A stretch of 31,187 nucleotides of DNA, from NCBI GenBank assembly GCA_018400545.1, contig JAGYLT010000001.1:1-31187 (forward strand), given 5' to 3'. The number at the start of each line of letters is the position of its first letter. The first letter of the stretch is position 1. A program made the position numbers and the translations under genes. Origin of the DNA: Bacteroidales bacterium. GTDB taxonomy: Bacteria; Bacteroidota; Bacteroidia; Bacteroidales; 4484-276. The notes below the pieces were generated by a model that did not search any database, was not told the origin of the DNA, and saw nothing but the letters and a program-made list of their open reading frames with translations. This document shows positions 9,760 to 17,608 of this stretch, one piece after another.

Positions 9760-10364
9760 GATGCTACCTCCCTTTCTTTTTCTTCAAGCCTGCTTTTTAC
9801 AATTTTTTGTGCAGCTTTCGACAGGTTTTCCTCATCTTCCATAAACCTTTTGATCTTTAGTATCGCTTCTTCATAACCCGGAATTTGCACCTTTTCGTAA
9901 AGGTTAACTTTTTGTGTGGTTTTCTTTCTTGCAAAATCCAGCATATCCATCTTCCTTACAAAAACATCCCTTTCCAGGCCAATCTTTGCAAGCTTTTTAA
10001 TCAGTTCGATACCATCGAGAAACCATGACGGACTGTTAAACAGGCTGAACTTTTTAATTTCAAATTCTACATTATCCAGAACCGGTGTTTTTACACCGGC
10101 AATTTTTTTAACCGATAATTTCACATCCTTTATCGAAACCAGACTGGGGTCAAATTCGCTCCAAAGGCGAAAAAGCTCGTGGCTTTCCTCCTTTTTTTGT
10201 TCGAGTTCCTTGTTTAGCCTGGCAGCCTCATTTTTGGCTTTCTTCACCTCAATACGCAATGCAGATTCCTTATTTTTCAGCGTAGGAAGCGCATTTTGCC
10301 TGATCTTCAACTGCTTGTTGAGGTGCTGAAGTGAGGTTTTATTATAATGAAATTTTATTGCCAT
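9756..10364 (-). CDS. atpD: V-type ATPase subunit D (central shaft)
   Basis: The 202-residue protein matches V-ATPase subunit D, the rotor shaft that turns inside the A3B3 head and links it to the K ring. It shows the family's long coiled-coil ends: residues of about 10-65 (NKQLKIRQNALPTLKNKE onwards) and again about 145-200 (EKVQIPGYEEAILKIKRFM). Its typical opening is lysine-rich. It is encoded 42 bases after atpB, and its TGA overlaps the atpI start by four bases. No F subunit, which usually binds D, is found in the operon. The identification rests on family sequence and position. Confidence 0.92.
   Translation of the reverse strand: MAIKFHYNKTSLQHLNKQLKIRQNALPTLKNKESALRIEVKKAKNEAARLNKELEQKKEESHELFRLWSEFDPSLVSIKDVKLSVKKIAGVKTPVLDNVEFEIKKFSLFNSPSWFLDGIELIKKLAKIGLERDVFVRKMDMLDFARKKTTQKVNLYEKVQIPGYEEAILKIKRFMEDEENLSKAAQKIVKSRLEEKEREVAS
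9767..9772 (-). promoter_or_regulatory. Shine-Dalgarno sequence of atpI, inside the end of atpD
   Basis: On the - strand GGGAGG lies seven bases before the atpI ATG and within the final codons of atpD. Together with the ATGA overlap it supports the chosen start of atpI. Confidence 0.6.
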
Positions 10365-10406
10365 AAATGATTTTAAGTATGGTCAGTATTCGGTTATTGT
10401 ATTAAT

Positions 10407-11732
10407 CTAATCTTCCTTCGGCCAGTATTTGTCGGAGATTTCTTTTTTGATCCCTACTTCTTCTTTTGAGAAGTATTTCGCAAACAGATTCCATGTGCTG
10501 TTGAGCATTTCATCTGCTCCCAGATTAACATCAATGGCCAAAAGATCGTTTGAATATGCTTTTGCAAAATTCAGTGCACGCTCATCAAAATCGGTCAGGT
10601 CAAAACCATTTTCCAGCTTTGTTTTGGCATTGGCAGCTTCGGCATAAAGCTTAATGGCTCCGTTCATCACCTGTGCGTGGTCTTCACGCGTATCTTTTCC
10701 AATCACATTCTGCTTCAATCGTGAAAGACTCCTGAACGGGTCAACAATCACTTTAGCAATATCGGTATCGCGCCTGAGGTAAAGCTGACCTTCGGTGATG
10801 TAACCTGTGTTATCCGGAATGGCATGGGTAATGTCGCCACCGGAAAGTGTGGTAACCGCAATGATGGTGATGGAGCCACCGGCCGGAAACTGCACGGCTT
10901 TTTCGTAAATCCGCGCCAGATCACTGTAGAGCGATCCAGGCATACTATCCTTCGACGGAATCTGGTCCATCCTGTTGGATACAATGGCGAGCGCATCAGC
11001 AAAAAGCGTCATATCGGTGAGGAGTACCAATACGGTTTCATTTTTCTCCACAGCGAAATACTCGGCCGCTGTTAACGCCATATCCGGAATCAGCAGGCGT
11101 TCAACCGGTGGATCATCCGTGGTGTTTACAAAACTGATGATGCGGTCGAGGGCACCGGCGTTATCGAATACATTTTTATAAAACAGGTAATCGTCGTTGG
11201 TCAATCCCATCCCGCCAAGGATAATCTTATCTGCTTTAGCGCGCAGTGCCACCATGGCCATCACCACATTGAAGGGCTGGTCGGGGTCGGCAAAGAATGG
11301 GATTTTCTGCCCGGTAACCAGTGAGTTGTTCATGTCGATGCCGGCGATTCCGGTAAAGATCATGTTGCTGGGCTTTTTACGTTGTACCGGGTTAACCGAT
11401 GGGCCACCGATCTCTACCTCGCGGCCTTCCACTTTTGGTCCTCCGTCGATGGGATCGCCATAAGCATTAAAAAACCGGCCTGCAAGGTCGTCGCTCACAT
11501 TCAGTGTTGGCGCCTTTCCGAGGAAGGTTACCTCAGCATTTGTTGGGATGCCCTCAGTGCCCCCGAAAACCTGAAGTGTTACGTCTTCGCCGAGTATTTT
11601 AACCACCTGTGCCAGTTTGCCGTTCACAAGGGCCAGTTCATCATACCCGATCCCTTTCGCTTTTAAAGAAAAGGTTGCCTTGGTAATCTGGTCGATTTTT
11701 GTATATATTTTCTGAAATGCCTTAGTTTCCAT
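10407..11732 (-). CDS. atpB: V-type ATPase subunit B (regulatory head subunit)
   Basis: The 441-residue protein is the non-catalytic B subunit that alternates with A in the soluble V1 head. It lacks a Walker A motif, as expected, and has the family stretches GRFFNAYGDPIDGGP (86-100), PVQRKKPSNMIFTGI (115-129) and VLLTDMTLFADAL (235-247). Arg338 in SLSRL (335-339) is the likely arginine finger that reaches into the A-subunit active site (Arg350 in E. hirae NtpB). It follows atpA by 29 bases. The length is a little short of the usual 455-465. No Shine-Dalgarno is seen. Confidence 0.96.
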   Translation of the reverse strand: METKAFQKIYTKIDQITKATFSLKAKGIGYDELALVNGKLAQVVKILGEDVTLQVFGGTEGIPTNAEVTFLGKAPTLNVSDDLAGRFFNAYGDPIDGGPKVEGREVEIGGPSVNPVQRKKPSNMIFTGIAGIDMNNSLVTGQKIPFFADPDQPFNVVMAMVALRAKADKIILGGMGLTNDDYLFYKNVFDNAGALDRIISFVNTTDDPPVERLLIPDMALTAAEYFAVEKNETVLVLLTDMTLFADALAIVSNRMDQIPSKDSMPGSLYSDLARIYEKAVQFPAGGSITIIAVTTLSGGDITHAIPDNTGYITEGQLYLRRDTDIAKVIVDPFRSLSRLKQNVIGKDTREDHAQVMNGAIKLYAEAANAKTKLENGFDLTDFDERALNFAKAYSNDLLAIDVNLGADEMLNSTWNLFAKYFSKEEVGIKKEISDKYWPKED

Positions 11733-11761
11733 AAATTCGTTGTTTATCAGTTAACTATGGT

Positions 11762-13525
11762 TTATGCAGGTTCGGCAACCTTGCGCTTTTCCAATAATTC
11801 TTTCAAATCTTTTTCAAATCCCTTAAATTCATCGGACTCAAATTCTGAATAATTCATCTGCTTCAGCAGGTTGATCATATTCCTGAAATAAGCATTGACT
11901 TCCTCAAAATTTTCAAAATCAAAATCATCTTTTACAATATCGATGATCATATCCATCATGTATTTTTGCCTTGCTATGGGCGTTGAGGAATCCACTTTAT
12001 CGAAAGCATCCTGCTGGAGGATTACAAAATCAAAAACCTCTGCTTTCCAGAACCTGACATGGTAATCCACCGGAACACCATCGTCACCAAGGATGTTGAT
12101 CTGTTCTGATGCTTCCTTACCACGGATGAGCAGGTTCCTGGCAAACTGAAGCTGATCGAACCATTCACCGGAAACATTTTCGCTCAGGTATTCGATAAAT
12201 TCATCATACTCCAGGTATTTCGAGTACGACTCGATGGGGTCAACAGCCGGGTAGCGCTTGCTGTCGGCGCGCTGCTGCGAAAGCGCATAGAAACACCTTG
12301 CCGCCTTTTTGGTAGATTCGGTAACAGGTTCCTTGAGGTTACCACCGGCAGGCGACACAGCTCCTATAAAGGTAATGCTTCCGGTCCCGCCGTTAGGCAG
12401 GTAAACAAATCCGGCCCTTGCATAAAAGCTCGAGATAATCGCCGGGAGGTCCATCGGATATGCATCCTGACCCGGGAGTTCCTCCATCCTGTTGGACATC
12501 TCACGCAATGCCTGCGCCCACCTGGATGTGGAGTCGGCAAGCATCAATATTTTCAGGCCCATCGAGCGGTAATATTCGGCCAGCGTCATGGCTGTGTAAA
12601 CGGAGGCTTCACGCGCAGCCACCGGCATGTTGGAGGTGTTGGCAATGATGGTGGTCCGTTCCATCAGTTTCCGTCCCGTCCGCGGGTCTTCCAGTTCGGG
12701 GAATTCTGTGAAAATCTCAACCACCTCATTCGCACGCTCACCACACGCCGCAACAATAATCATGTCGGCTTCGGCATGTTTTGAAAGGGCATGCTGAAGC
12801 ACCGTTTTTCCGGTTCCGAAAGGCCCGGGTGTAAATCCTGTTCCTCCCTCCACAATCGGATTGAGAGAATCAATGCAGCGGATACCGGTTTCCATCATTC
12901 TAAACGGACGTGGTTTTTCTTTATAGGCTCTTATCGCCACTTTTACCGGCCACTTTTGAACCATAGTAATTTTATACTCCTTATCGTGAGAATCTTTAAC
13001 GGTGGCGATGGTATCATGGATGGTGTATGAACCTTCTTTAGCCACATCTTTTACGGTGAATTTTCCCTTAAATTTGAAGGGTACCATAATTTTGTGCGGA
13101 ATCCAGTTTTCCTTCACCTCGCCCAGCCATGAGCCAGCCTCAACCAGGTCACCGGCCTTAGCGACCGGCTTGAAGTCCCATTTTTTATCATCTTCCAGTG
13201 GATTGGTGTATTCACCACGTTTGAGGAATACATCCTTCATTTTGTTGAGGTCATTCTGCAGGCCATCAAAGTTCTTCGAAAGGATGCCCGGGCCAAGAGT
13301 TGCCTCGAGCATGTGTCCTGCAAACTCCACGGTATCGCCGATTCGAAGGTTTCGCGTGCTTTCAAAAACCTGAACATAGGCATTTTCGCCCATGACTTTG
13401 ATCACCTCAGCCATCAGCCTGGTTTCGCCTAGTTTGATGTAACATATTTCGTTTTGTGAAACCGGCCCGTCGACCTCTACGATCACAAGATTTGAAATAA
13501 TTCCTGCTACTACGCCTTTAGTCAT
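11762..13525 (-). CDS. atpA: V-type ATPase catalytic subunit A
   Basis: The 587-residue protein is the catalytic subunit of the V1 head. The Walker A motif is GPFGTGKT at 234-241 (Lys240), which is the V-type rather than F-type form. The catalytic glutamate is Glu263 in CGERANE. The V-type bulge (non-homologous region), about residues 110-190, is present with KPVAKAGDLVEAGSWLGEV. The match extends over the full length. The gene lies 56 bases after the small DUF3332 gene and 29 before atpB. The leader is AT-rich without Shine-Dalgarno. Confidence 0.98.
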   Translation of the reverse strand: MTKGVVAGIISNLVIVEVDGPVSQNEICYIKLGETRLMAEVIKVMGENAYVQVFESTRNLRIGDTVEFAGHMLEATLGPGILSKNFDGLQNDLNKMKDVFLKRGEYTNPLEDDKKWDFKPVAKAGDLVEAGSWLGEVKENWIPHKIMVPFKFKGKFTVKDVAKEGSYTIHDTIATVKDSHDKEYKITMVQKWPVKVAIRAYKEKPRPFRMMETGIRCIDSLNPIVEGGTGFTPGPFGTGKTVLQHALSKHAEADMIIVAACGERANEVVEIFTEFPELEDPRTGRKLMERTTIIANTSNMPVAAREASVYTAMTLAEYYRSMGLKILMLADSTSRWAQALREMSNRMEELPGQDAYPMDLPAIISSFYARAGFVYLPNGGTGSITFIGAVSPAGGNLKEPVTESTKKAARCFYALSQQRADSKRYPAVDPIESYSKYLEYDEFIEYLSENVSGEWFDQLQFARNLLIRGKEASEQINILGDDGVPVDYHVRFWKAEVFDFVILQQDAFDKVDSSTPIARQKYMMDMIIDIVKDDFDFENFEEVNAYFRNMINLLKQMNYSEFESDEFKGFEKDLKELLEKRKVAEPA

Positions 13526-13581
13526 GTATTGAATTTTAGATGTTTATCTGTTTATAATCTCCGGATGACCGGAAAGTTTTT

Positions 13582-14031
13582 TTATTCCTTCAGCTCAAAT
13601 TGCTGTCCTTCGCCTTTCCATATCCAGTTTTGCGAATCCTCGTTCCAGATGAATTCACCTTCATCACCGGAGTTTTTACCGGCTATTTTTTCTACATGGA
13701 CTTTATTTTTTTGAGCTGTTAACTGGTAGGTATCTTCGCCATTCTGAACAATTTGGGTTTCTTTTTCACCGTCCTGCATTGCAAGCGGGTTATTTCCGGT
13801 CCAGAATTCGATGGAATTCAGTACAATGCCATCCGCAAGGAGGGTGACGGAATAAACGGGGATTATGATAAAGGCCAGGAATACCAGTTCGGAACCCCAT
13901 TTGCCCCCAATTTCATTTTTGTTCCAGTTGTAGAGGTTGTTGGTCAGTTGGAAAGAGCCAATACAACTCTGCTGCGACATAACAGCAAACAGAAAAACGA
14001 CAGCCAGAAATAATGATTTGATTTTTTTCAT
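13582..14031 (-). CDS. DUF3332 family small membrane/lipoprotein inside the V-ATPase operon
   Basis: The 149-residue protein has an N-terminal export signal ending at Cys23 (MSQQSC, a loose lipobox). CIGSFQLTNNLYNWN follows, then a membrane segment near 47-68 and the stretch LNSIEFWTGNNP (71-82). This set is what I know as DUF3332, which has no assigned function. The C-terminal half is polar and ends with short strand-like repeats (DTYQLTAQKNKVHVEKI, then a WNEDSQNWIWKGEG stretch). It lies 8 bases after the DUF2764 gene and 56 before atpA on the same strand, so it is most likely co-transcribed with the ATPase. Whether it acts on the ATPase is unknown. It could instead be an envelope protein that was inserted here. 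Confidence 0.8.
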   Translation of the reverse strand: MKKIKSLFLAVVFLFAVMSQQSCIGSFQLTNNLYNWNKNEIGGKWGSELVFLAFIIIPVYSVTLLADGIVLNSIEFWTGNNPLAMQDGEKETQIVQNGEDTYQLTAQKNKVHVEKIAGKNSGDEGEFIWNEDSQNWIWKGEGQQFELKE

Positions 14032-14039
14032 GATACGAA

Positions 14040-14894
14040 TTATTTACGTTTAACATGCTGTAGATTAAATTCTTCAGGAAGCTCGAAACTTTCATTTAGC
14101 TTTTCCAGCAGTTTTTCAAACATTTTCCTACCGGTTTTTTCATCCAGTTTCATCCAGCGCTCCACCATTTCAAGTTGCAGAAGAAATCCCAGCAATCGCT
14201 CTACGGTAAAGTAGTGAAAGAAAACACGGTCGTCTATCCACTCCCATTTCAGCAGATCGACGACTCTTTCGCGTTCGGTGAGTGTGCCGCTGGTTTCCCA
14301 GGCCGATAGGATTTTTTCGATTTCCGGGAATTCCTGCGCCAGGCCAAAATCATTGGCAGAACTCCGTTTGATCTGGCTGGTTACCAGATTGTCTCCGATA
14401 ACTTCATTTTCAGGAGAAATGTCGTGATCTCTGCAGGCCAGTGCGGTGGTAATGTTCTGAATGTTCATTTTAAATTCGAACCACTCCCTGAGAAATTGGT
14501 TTTCGGTGCGGAGCAGGTATTCGAAAAAGTCATTATCCAATACCGTTTCCCACGATGTTGCTGGATTTTCTTTTTCGCCAGATTTGAACTTGACAATAAA
14601 ATTTGTGAGATATGGAAGCAACCTGTCTTCAGGAGTCTTGATCTCGTCTTCCATGCTGTCTTTGGAATAATTGCCGAAGTCGATGAATTTTTTGTATTTC
14701 TTCATCAGCAGGTTCAGCAGATTGGCATTGTCGTATTTCAGGAATAAAAACTTTACAAGTTTGTAATCATCGGGGTGCAGACTGCTTTCAAATTCGTATT
14801 TGAAAGAAGCAATGGATGCTTTCTGGCGGCCTTCATCCAGCAAAATATCGGGCAGACCCGCAACGAGATAATAGTAATTTCGGTTAAATAGCAT
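14040..14894 (-). CDS. DUF2764 family V-ATPase-associated protein, possible C-subunit replacement
   Basis: The 284-residue soluble protein opens MLFNRNYYYLVAGLPDILL, the typical start of DUF2764. Genes of this family occupy the same place between E and A in the V-ATPase operons of Chlamydia and Borrelia. It is largely helical and charged, with Trp and Phe-rich segments (WETVLDNDFFEYLLRTENQF, then a stretch near KWEWIDDRVFFHYF). No membrane segment is seen. Because no recognisable C subunit is encoded in this operon, an adaptor role joining the shaft to the K ring is a reasonable guess, not established. It starts 5 bases after atpE and ends 8 bases before the DUF3332 gene. Confidence 0.85.
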   Translation of the reverse strand: MLFNRNYYYLVAGLPDILLDEGRQKASIASFKYEFESSLHPDDYKLVKFLFLKYDNANLLNLLMKKYKKFIDFGNYSKDSMEDEIKTPEDRLLPYLTNFIVKFKSGEKENPATSWETVLDNDFFEYLLRTENQFLREWFEFKMNIQNITTALACRDHDISPENEVIGDNLVTSQIKRSSANDFGLAQEFPEIEKILSAWETSGTLTERERVVDLLKWEWIDDRVFFHYFTVERLLGFLLQLEMVERWMKLDEKTGRKMFEKLLEKLNESFELPEEFNLQHVKRK

Positions 14895-14899
14895 ACCGT

Positions 14900-15514
14900 T
14901 TAATCTTCAGCAAAAAATTTACGGGTTCTTGGACGAAGGTATTGTTTGAAAAATCTGGCAAAATCCTCATCTGTAAAGCTCAACTTATAACCACCTCCCC
15001 TGGGGCCAAGTTTAAAACCGCTTTTAATGCCTTCTTCAAATTTAATTTCGAGGCCGCCTTTGATTTTTTCGGCCACTTTCTTTTTTAGAAAACCTTCAAG
15101 TTTTTCGTGATCTTTCTCCGAAAGGAAAAACATCACATCCTTACCTTCTTTTTCAATTTTATCCCAGTTTTCGGCCATTTTCAGCATGAGCGACTTAACG
15201 AAATCCTTGTCATCAAACGATTTTTCAATCACCTCGTTTATGGCTTCATCCACCATGATTTCAGAAATGCGCTGCTTGATTGTGGTGATGGCCTGTTTGG
15301 TTGACAGCGAAAGCTCTGACTCCGTATTTTTCTTCATATCGGCAGCATCCTGTGTGGCCTTTTGTGTGATCGATTCCGCCTCCTTTTTTGCTGATTTCAG
15401 GATTTCATCAGCTTCGGATTTTGCCTTTTCAACAATCTCACTGGCTTCTTTTTTTCCTTTATCCAGGCCTTCCTGGTAAATTTTATTGGTAAGTTCCTGA
15501 AGTTTTTCGTTCAT
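14900..15514 (-). CDS. atpE: V-type ATPase subunit E (peripheral stalk)
   Basis: The 204-residue protein is the peripheral stalk subunit that holds the head still against rotation. Residues of about 5-85 form a long charged coiled coil rich in Ala, Glu and Lys (KAKSEADEILKSAKKEAES). The rest is the globular part that contacts the head, ending KFEEGIKSGFKLGPRGGGYK and a short tail. It is the first gene of the operon. A TATTTTTG box lies 27 bases upstream of the start. The partner G subunit, which usually pairs with E, is not found. Confidence 0.9.
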   Translation of the reverse strand: MNEKLQELTNKIYQEGLDKGKKEASEIVEKAKSEADEILKSAKKEAESITQKATQDAADMKKNTESELSLSTKQAITTIKQRISEIMVDEAINEVIEKSFDDKDFVKSLMLKMAENWDKIEKEGKDVMFFLSEKDHEKLEGFLKKKVAEKIKGGLEIKFEEGIKSGFKLGPRGGGYKLSFTDEDFARFFKQYLRPRTRKFFAED

Positions 15515-15541
15515 TGGATTTGTTTTTCGTTAAAACGCTGG

Positions 15542-15549
15542 CAAAAATA
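15542..15549 (-). promoter_or_regulatory. Putative -7 promoter element of the V-ATPase operon
   Basis: TATTTTTG on the - strand fits TAnnTTTG and would start transcription about 20 bases before the atpE ATG. No convincing -33 TTG is seen at the right distance, so support is partial. Confidence 0.35.
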
Positions 15550-15637
15550 AAATAATTTGGACAGGTAATGTTATACGATTAAAAACTCTTGAAATTTTCT
15601 GATAACTAAATCTAATTACTTTAACATTTTAAAAAAA

Positions 15638-17581
15638 TCATTTGTTTTTTTGGCTTTGTTTTTCTTCCTGAATTTTTATTAAGATGTTTTTTTTCATTCT
15701 CCTCAACTGCGGATTCATATCCCCGGGCTTTATTTTTTGAATATAGGTATTTGCTGATTCATAATCTTCAAGTTTTACGTAAGAGGATGTGACGTTTACC
15801 AGCGACTCAAAATAATCGGGCAAGATGTCCAGCGCTTTCAGGAAAGCATCCCTCGATTTTTTGTATTCTCCAAGCTGAAAATAGGTACGCCCCAAATTAT
15901 TAAGCACTTGCACATGCGTGGGATGGGCTTGGTAAGCTTTTTGATAAGCCTTGTTGGATGCCTCGATTTTTTCCAGTTTAGAATTTGCCAGCCCGCTGTA
16001 CCAGGAAATGGGCATGGCTTCGGCATCCAGTGTTCTCAGTGATTGTGGAATGGTGTTAGATATCTCAAGCAGTTTTTCCCACTGCTGAGTCCTGTGATAG
16101 TGCCTGGCTTCTTTTACACGCGATTCCATTGTCATTACCGAAATGGAATAAACAACGCTAAAAATTAGTACTGGAAAAGCCACAATTGTTAGTGCTTTTG
16201 TTGGTACCTGCCGCTTGTTAGGTGGGTAATTCTTATGGTAGATTGCCACAACCGAAGCAATCATAAGTGCCACGTAAATCTGATGATTCATCCGTTCCAG
16301 CGGAAAAGTAAACAGGGATACGGTTAAATAACCCACCAATCCTGACAGTATGAGTAAAAGAAATACGATTTCATCCCGGTCACGGCTTCTGATCAGCATC
16401 CGGTGCAGCGTAAATATTGTCCAGACAAAAATTCCCAGAAAAGCGATGAAACCAAAAATTCCCTTTTCCGAAAAAATCCACAAATAATCGTTGTGCGGCC
16501 TTAGCCAGTTGAGTTCCTGTTTTCTGAAATCGTAATTGCTGAAATGATGCCTTGATTCGATTTTCCAGTTGCCGGCACCAACACCGGTGACAGGTTTTTC
16601 GCCAATCATTTTCATGGTGAGCTGCCAGATTTTATAGCGGTGAACATTATTTTCCTCTGAAGGATTGGTGATGTTTTTGATTTTGTAAACAACAGAATCT
16701 TTATCCCCGGTTTCGGTAAAGTAAATGAAGCTGCCCGCTCCTGTAAAAACTACAACCACTGATATTCCGGTGATTAATCGGGCTTTTTGCGGAATACCAA
16801 ACCGGTTTCCATAAAAAATGAGAAAACCAAAAACCAGCATTCCGGATACAGCAACTCCAACCCAAACCGACCGCGTTTCAAGAATTAATAATGCGAACAA
16901 AATGGCAACAATTAATATGATATAAATGAAACGTGGTACTTTCTCCGGCTTGTAGGCTCCATATCCCAAAAATGGCAACAGCAGCATCAATGCGATGGAA
17001 AACTGGTTTTTATGTGCCATGGCTCCCCTTACCTGATAAATCCAGGGTAGATTATCCGGATCCCGCTCTGTTTCGGCAAAAAGCACGTACTCGTAATATT
17101 CTGATATGCCTACCCCAAGCAGGTAAACAGCCGGAATGAGAAAAAATACCGGTAATCGTTTTTGCCAATCCGGTGTGTTGAAAAGCAAAACAGCCGACAA
17201 TCCTGATATCATAAGAAATACAAAGGACTTGTTTATGTCGTAAAATCCTTCGCGGGGATTGATGGCAAAAAGTGGGGATAAAGCCGTAATCACAAAATAG
17301 CCGGCCATAAAATAAAATACAGGATTGCGCAGAATGGAGGTATCAGGCGGCTGTTTACGCTTAAACCAGAAAAATACAATAAGACTAATAATCAAAACCA
17401 AACAGGTAAACAATAATCTTGGATGGATTGCCGGATCAAGGCCGGATCGAAAGTACACAATTGGCATCCCGATAAATAGGATTCCCAGGAACAGATAAAA
17501 CCCGGTATGCTGCTTTTTTTGCTGTTTAGCCCTCTTTTTATTTTTCCTGACTTTATTTTTTTTTCGCTGATTCACCTGCAA
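15638..17581 (-). CDS. O-antigen ligase family membrane protein with C-terminal TPR (second of tandem pair)
   Basis: The 647-residue protein has about ten or more membrane helices. It carries the WaaL/Wzy/PglL-type motifs GAMAHKNQFSIAL (186-198), LETRSVWVG (234-242), PVTGVGAGNWKIE (330-342) and LRPHNDYLW (360-368, His363 the probable catalytic His). A TPR region follows, about 530-640. Such enzymes transfer or polymerise lipid-linked glycans on the periplasmic side. No ATG precedes the first helix: the frame opens at TTG 17581, with GTG two codons later as an alternative. A very basic N-terminus (about 20 Lys/Arg in the first 25) and a run of nine A at codons 6-9 follow. The in-frame stop of the upstream paralogue lies 27 bases before it. 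The substrate cannot be inferred from the neighbours. Confidence 0.88.
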   Translation of the reverse strand: MQVNQRKKNKVRKNKKRAKQQKKQHTGFYLFLGILFIGMPIVYFRSGLDPAIHPRLLFTCLVLIISLIVFFWFKRKQPPDTSILRNPVFYFMAGYFVITALSPLFAINPREGFYDINKSFVFLMISGLSAVLLFNTPDWQKRLPVFFLIPAVYLLGVGISEYYEYVLFAETERDPDNLPWIYQVRGAMAHKNQFSIALMLLLPFLGYGAYKPEKVPRFIYIILIVAILFALLILETRSVWVGVAVSGMLVFGFLIFYGNRFGIPQKARLITGISVVVVFTGAGSFIYFTETGDKDSVVYKIKNITNPSEENNVHRYKIWQLTMKMIGEKPVTGVGAGNWKIESRHHFSNYDFRKQELNWLRPHNDYLWIFSEKGIFGFIAFLGIFVWTIFTLHRMLIRSRDRDEIVFLLLILSGLVGYLTVSLFTFPLERMNHQIYVALMIASVVAIYHKNYPPNKRQVPTKALTIVAFPVLIFSVVYSISVMTMESRVKEARHYHRTQQWEKLLEISNTIPQSLRTLDAEAMPISWYSGLANSKLEKIEASNKAYQKAYQAHPTHVQVLNNLGRTYFQLGEYKKSRDAFLKALDILPDYFESLVNVTSSYVKLEDYESANTYIQKIKPGDMNPQLRRMKKNILIKIQEEKQSQKNK

Positions 17582-17608
17582 TAAAATTTTATCGTAATTA
17601 ATTATTTT

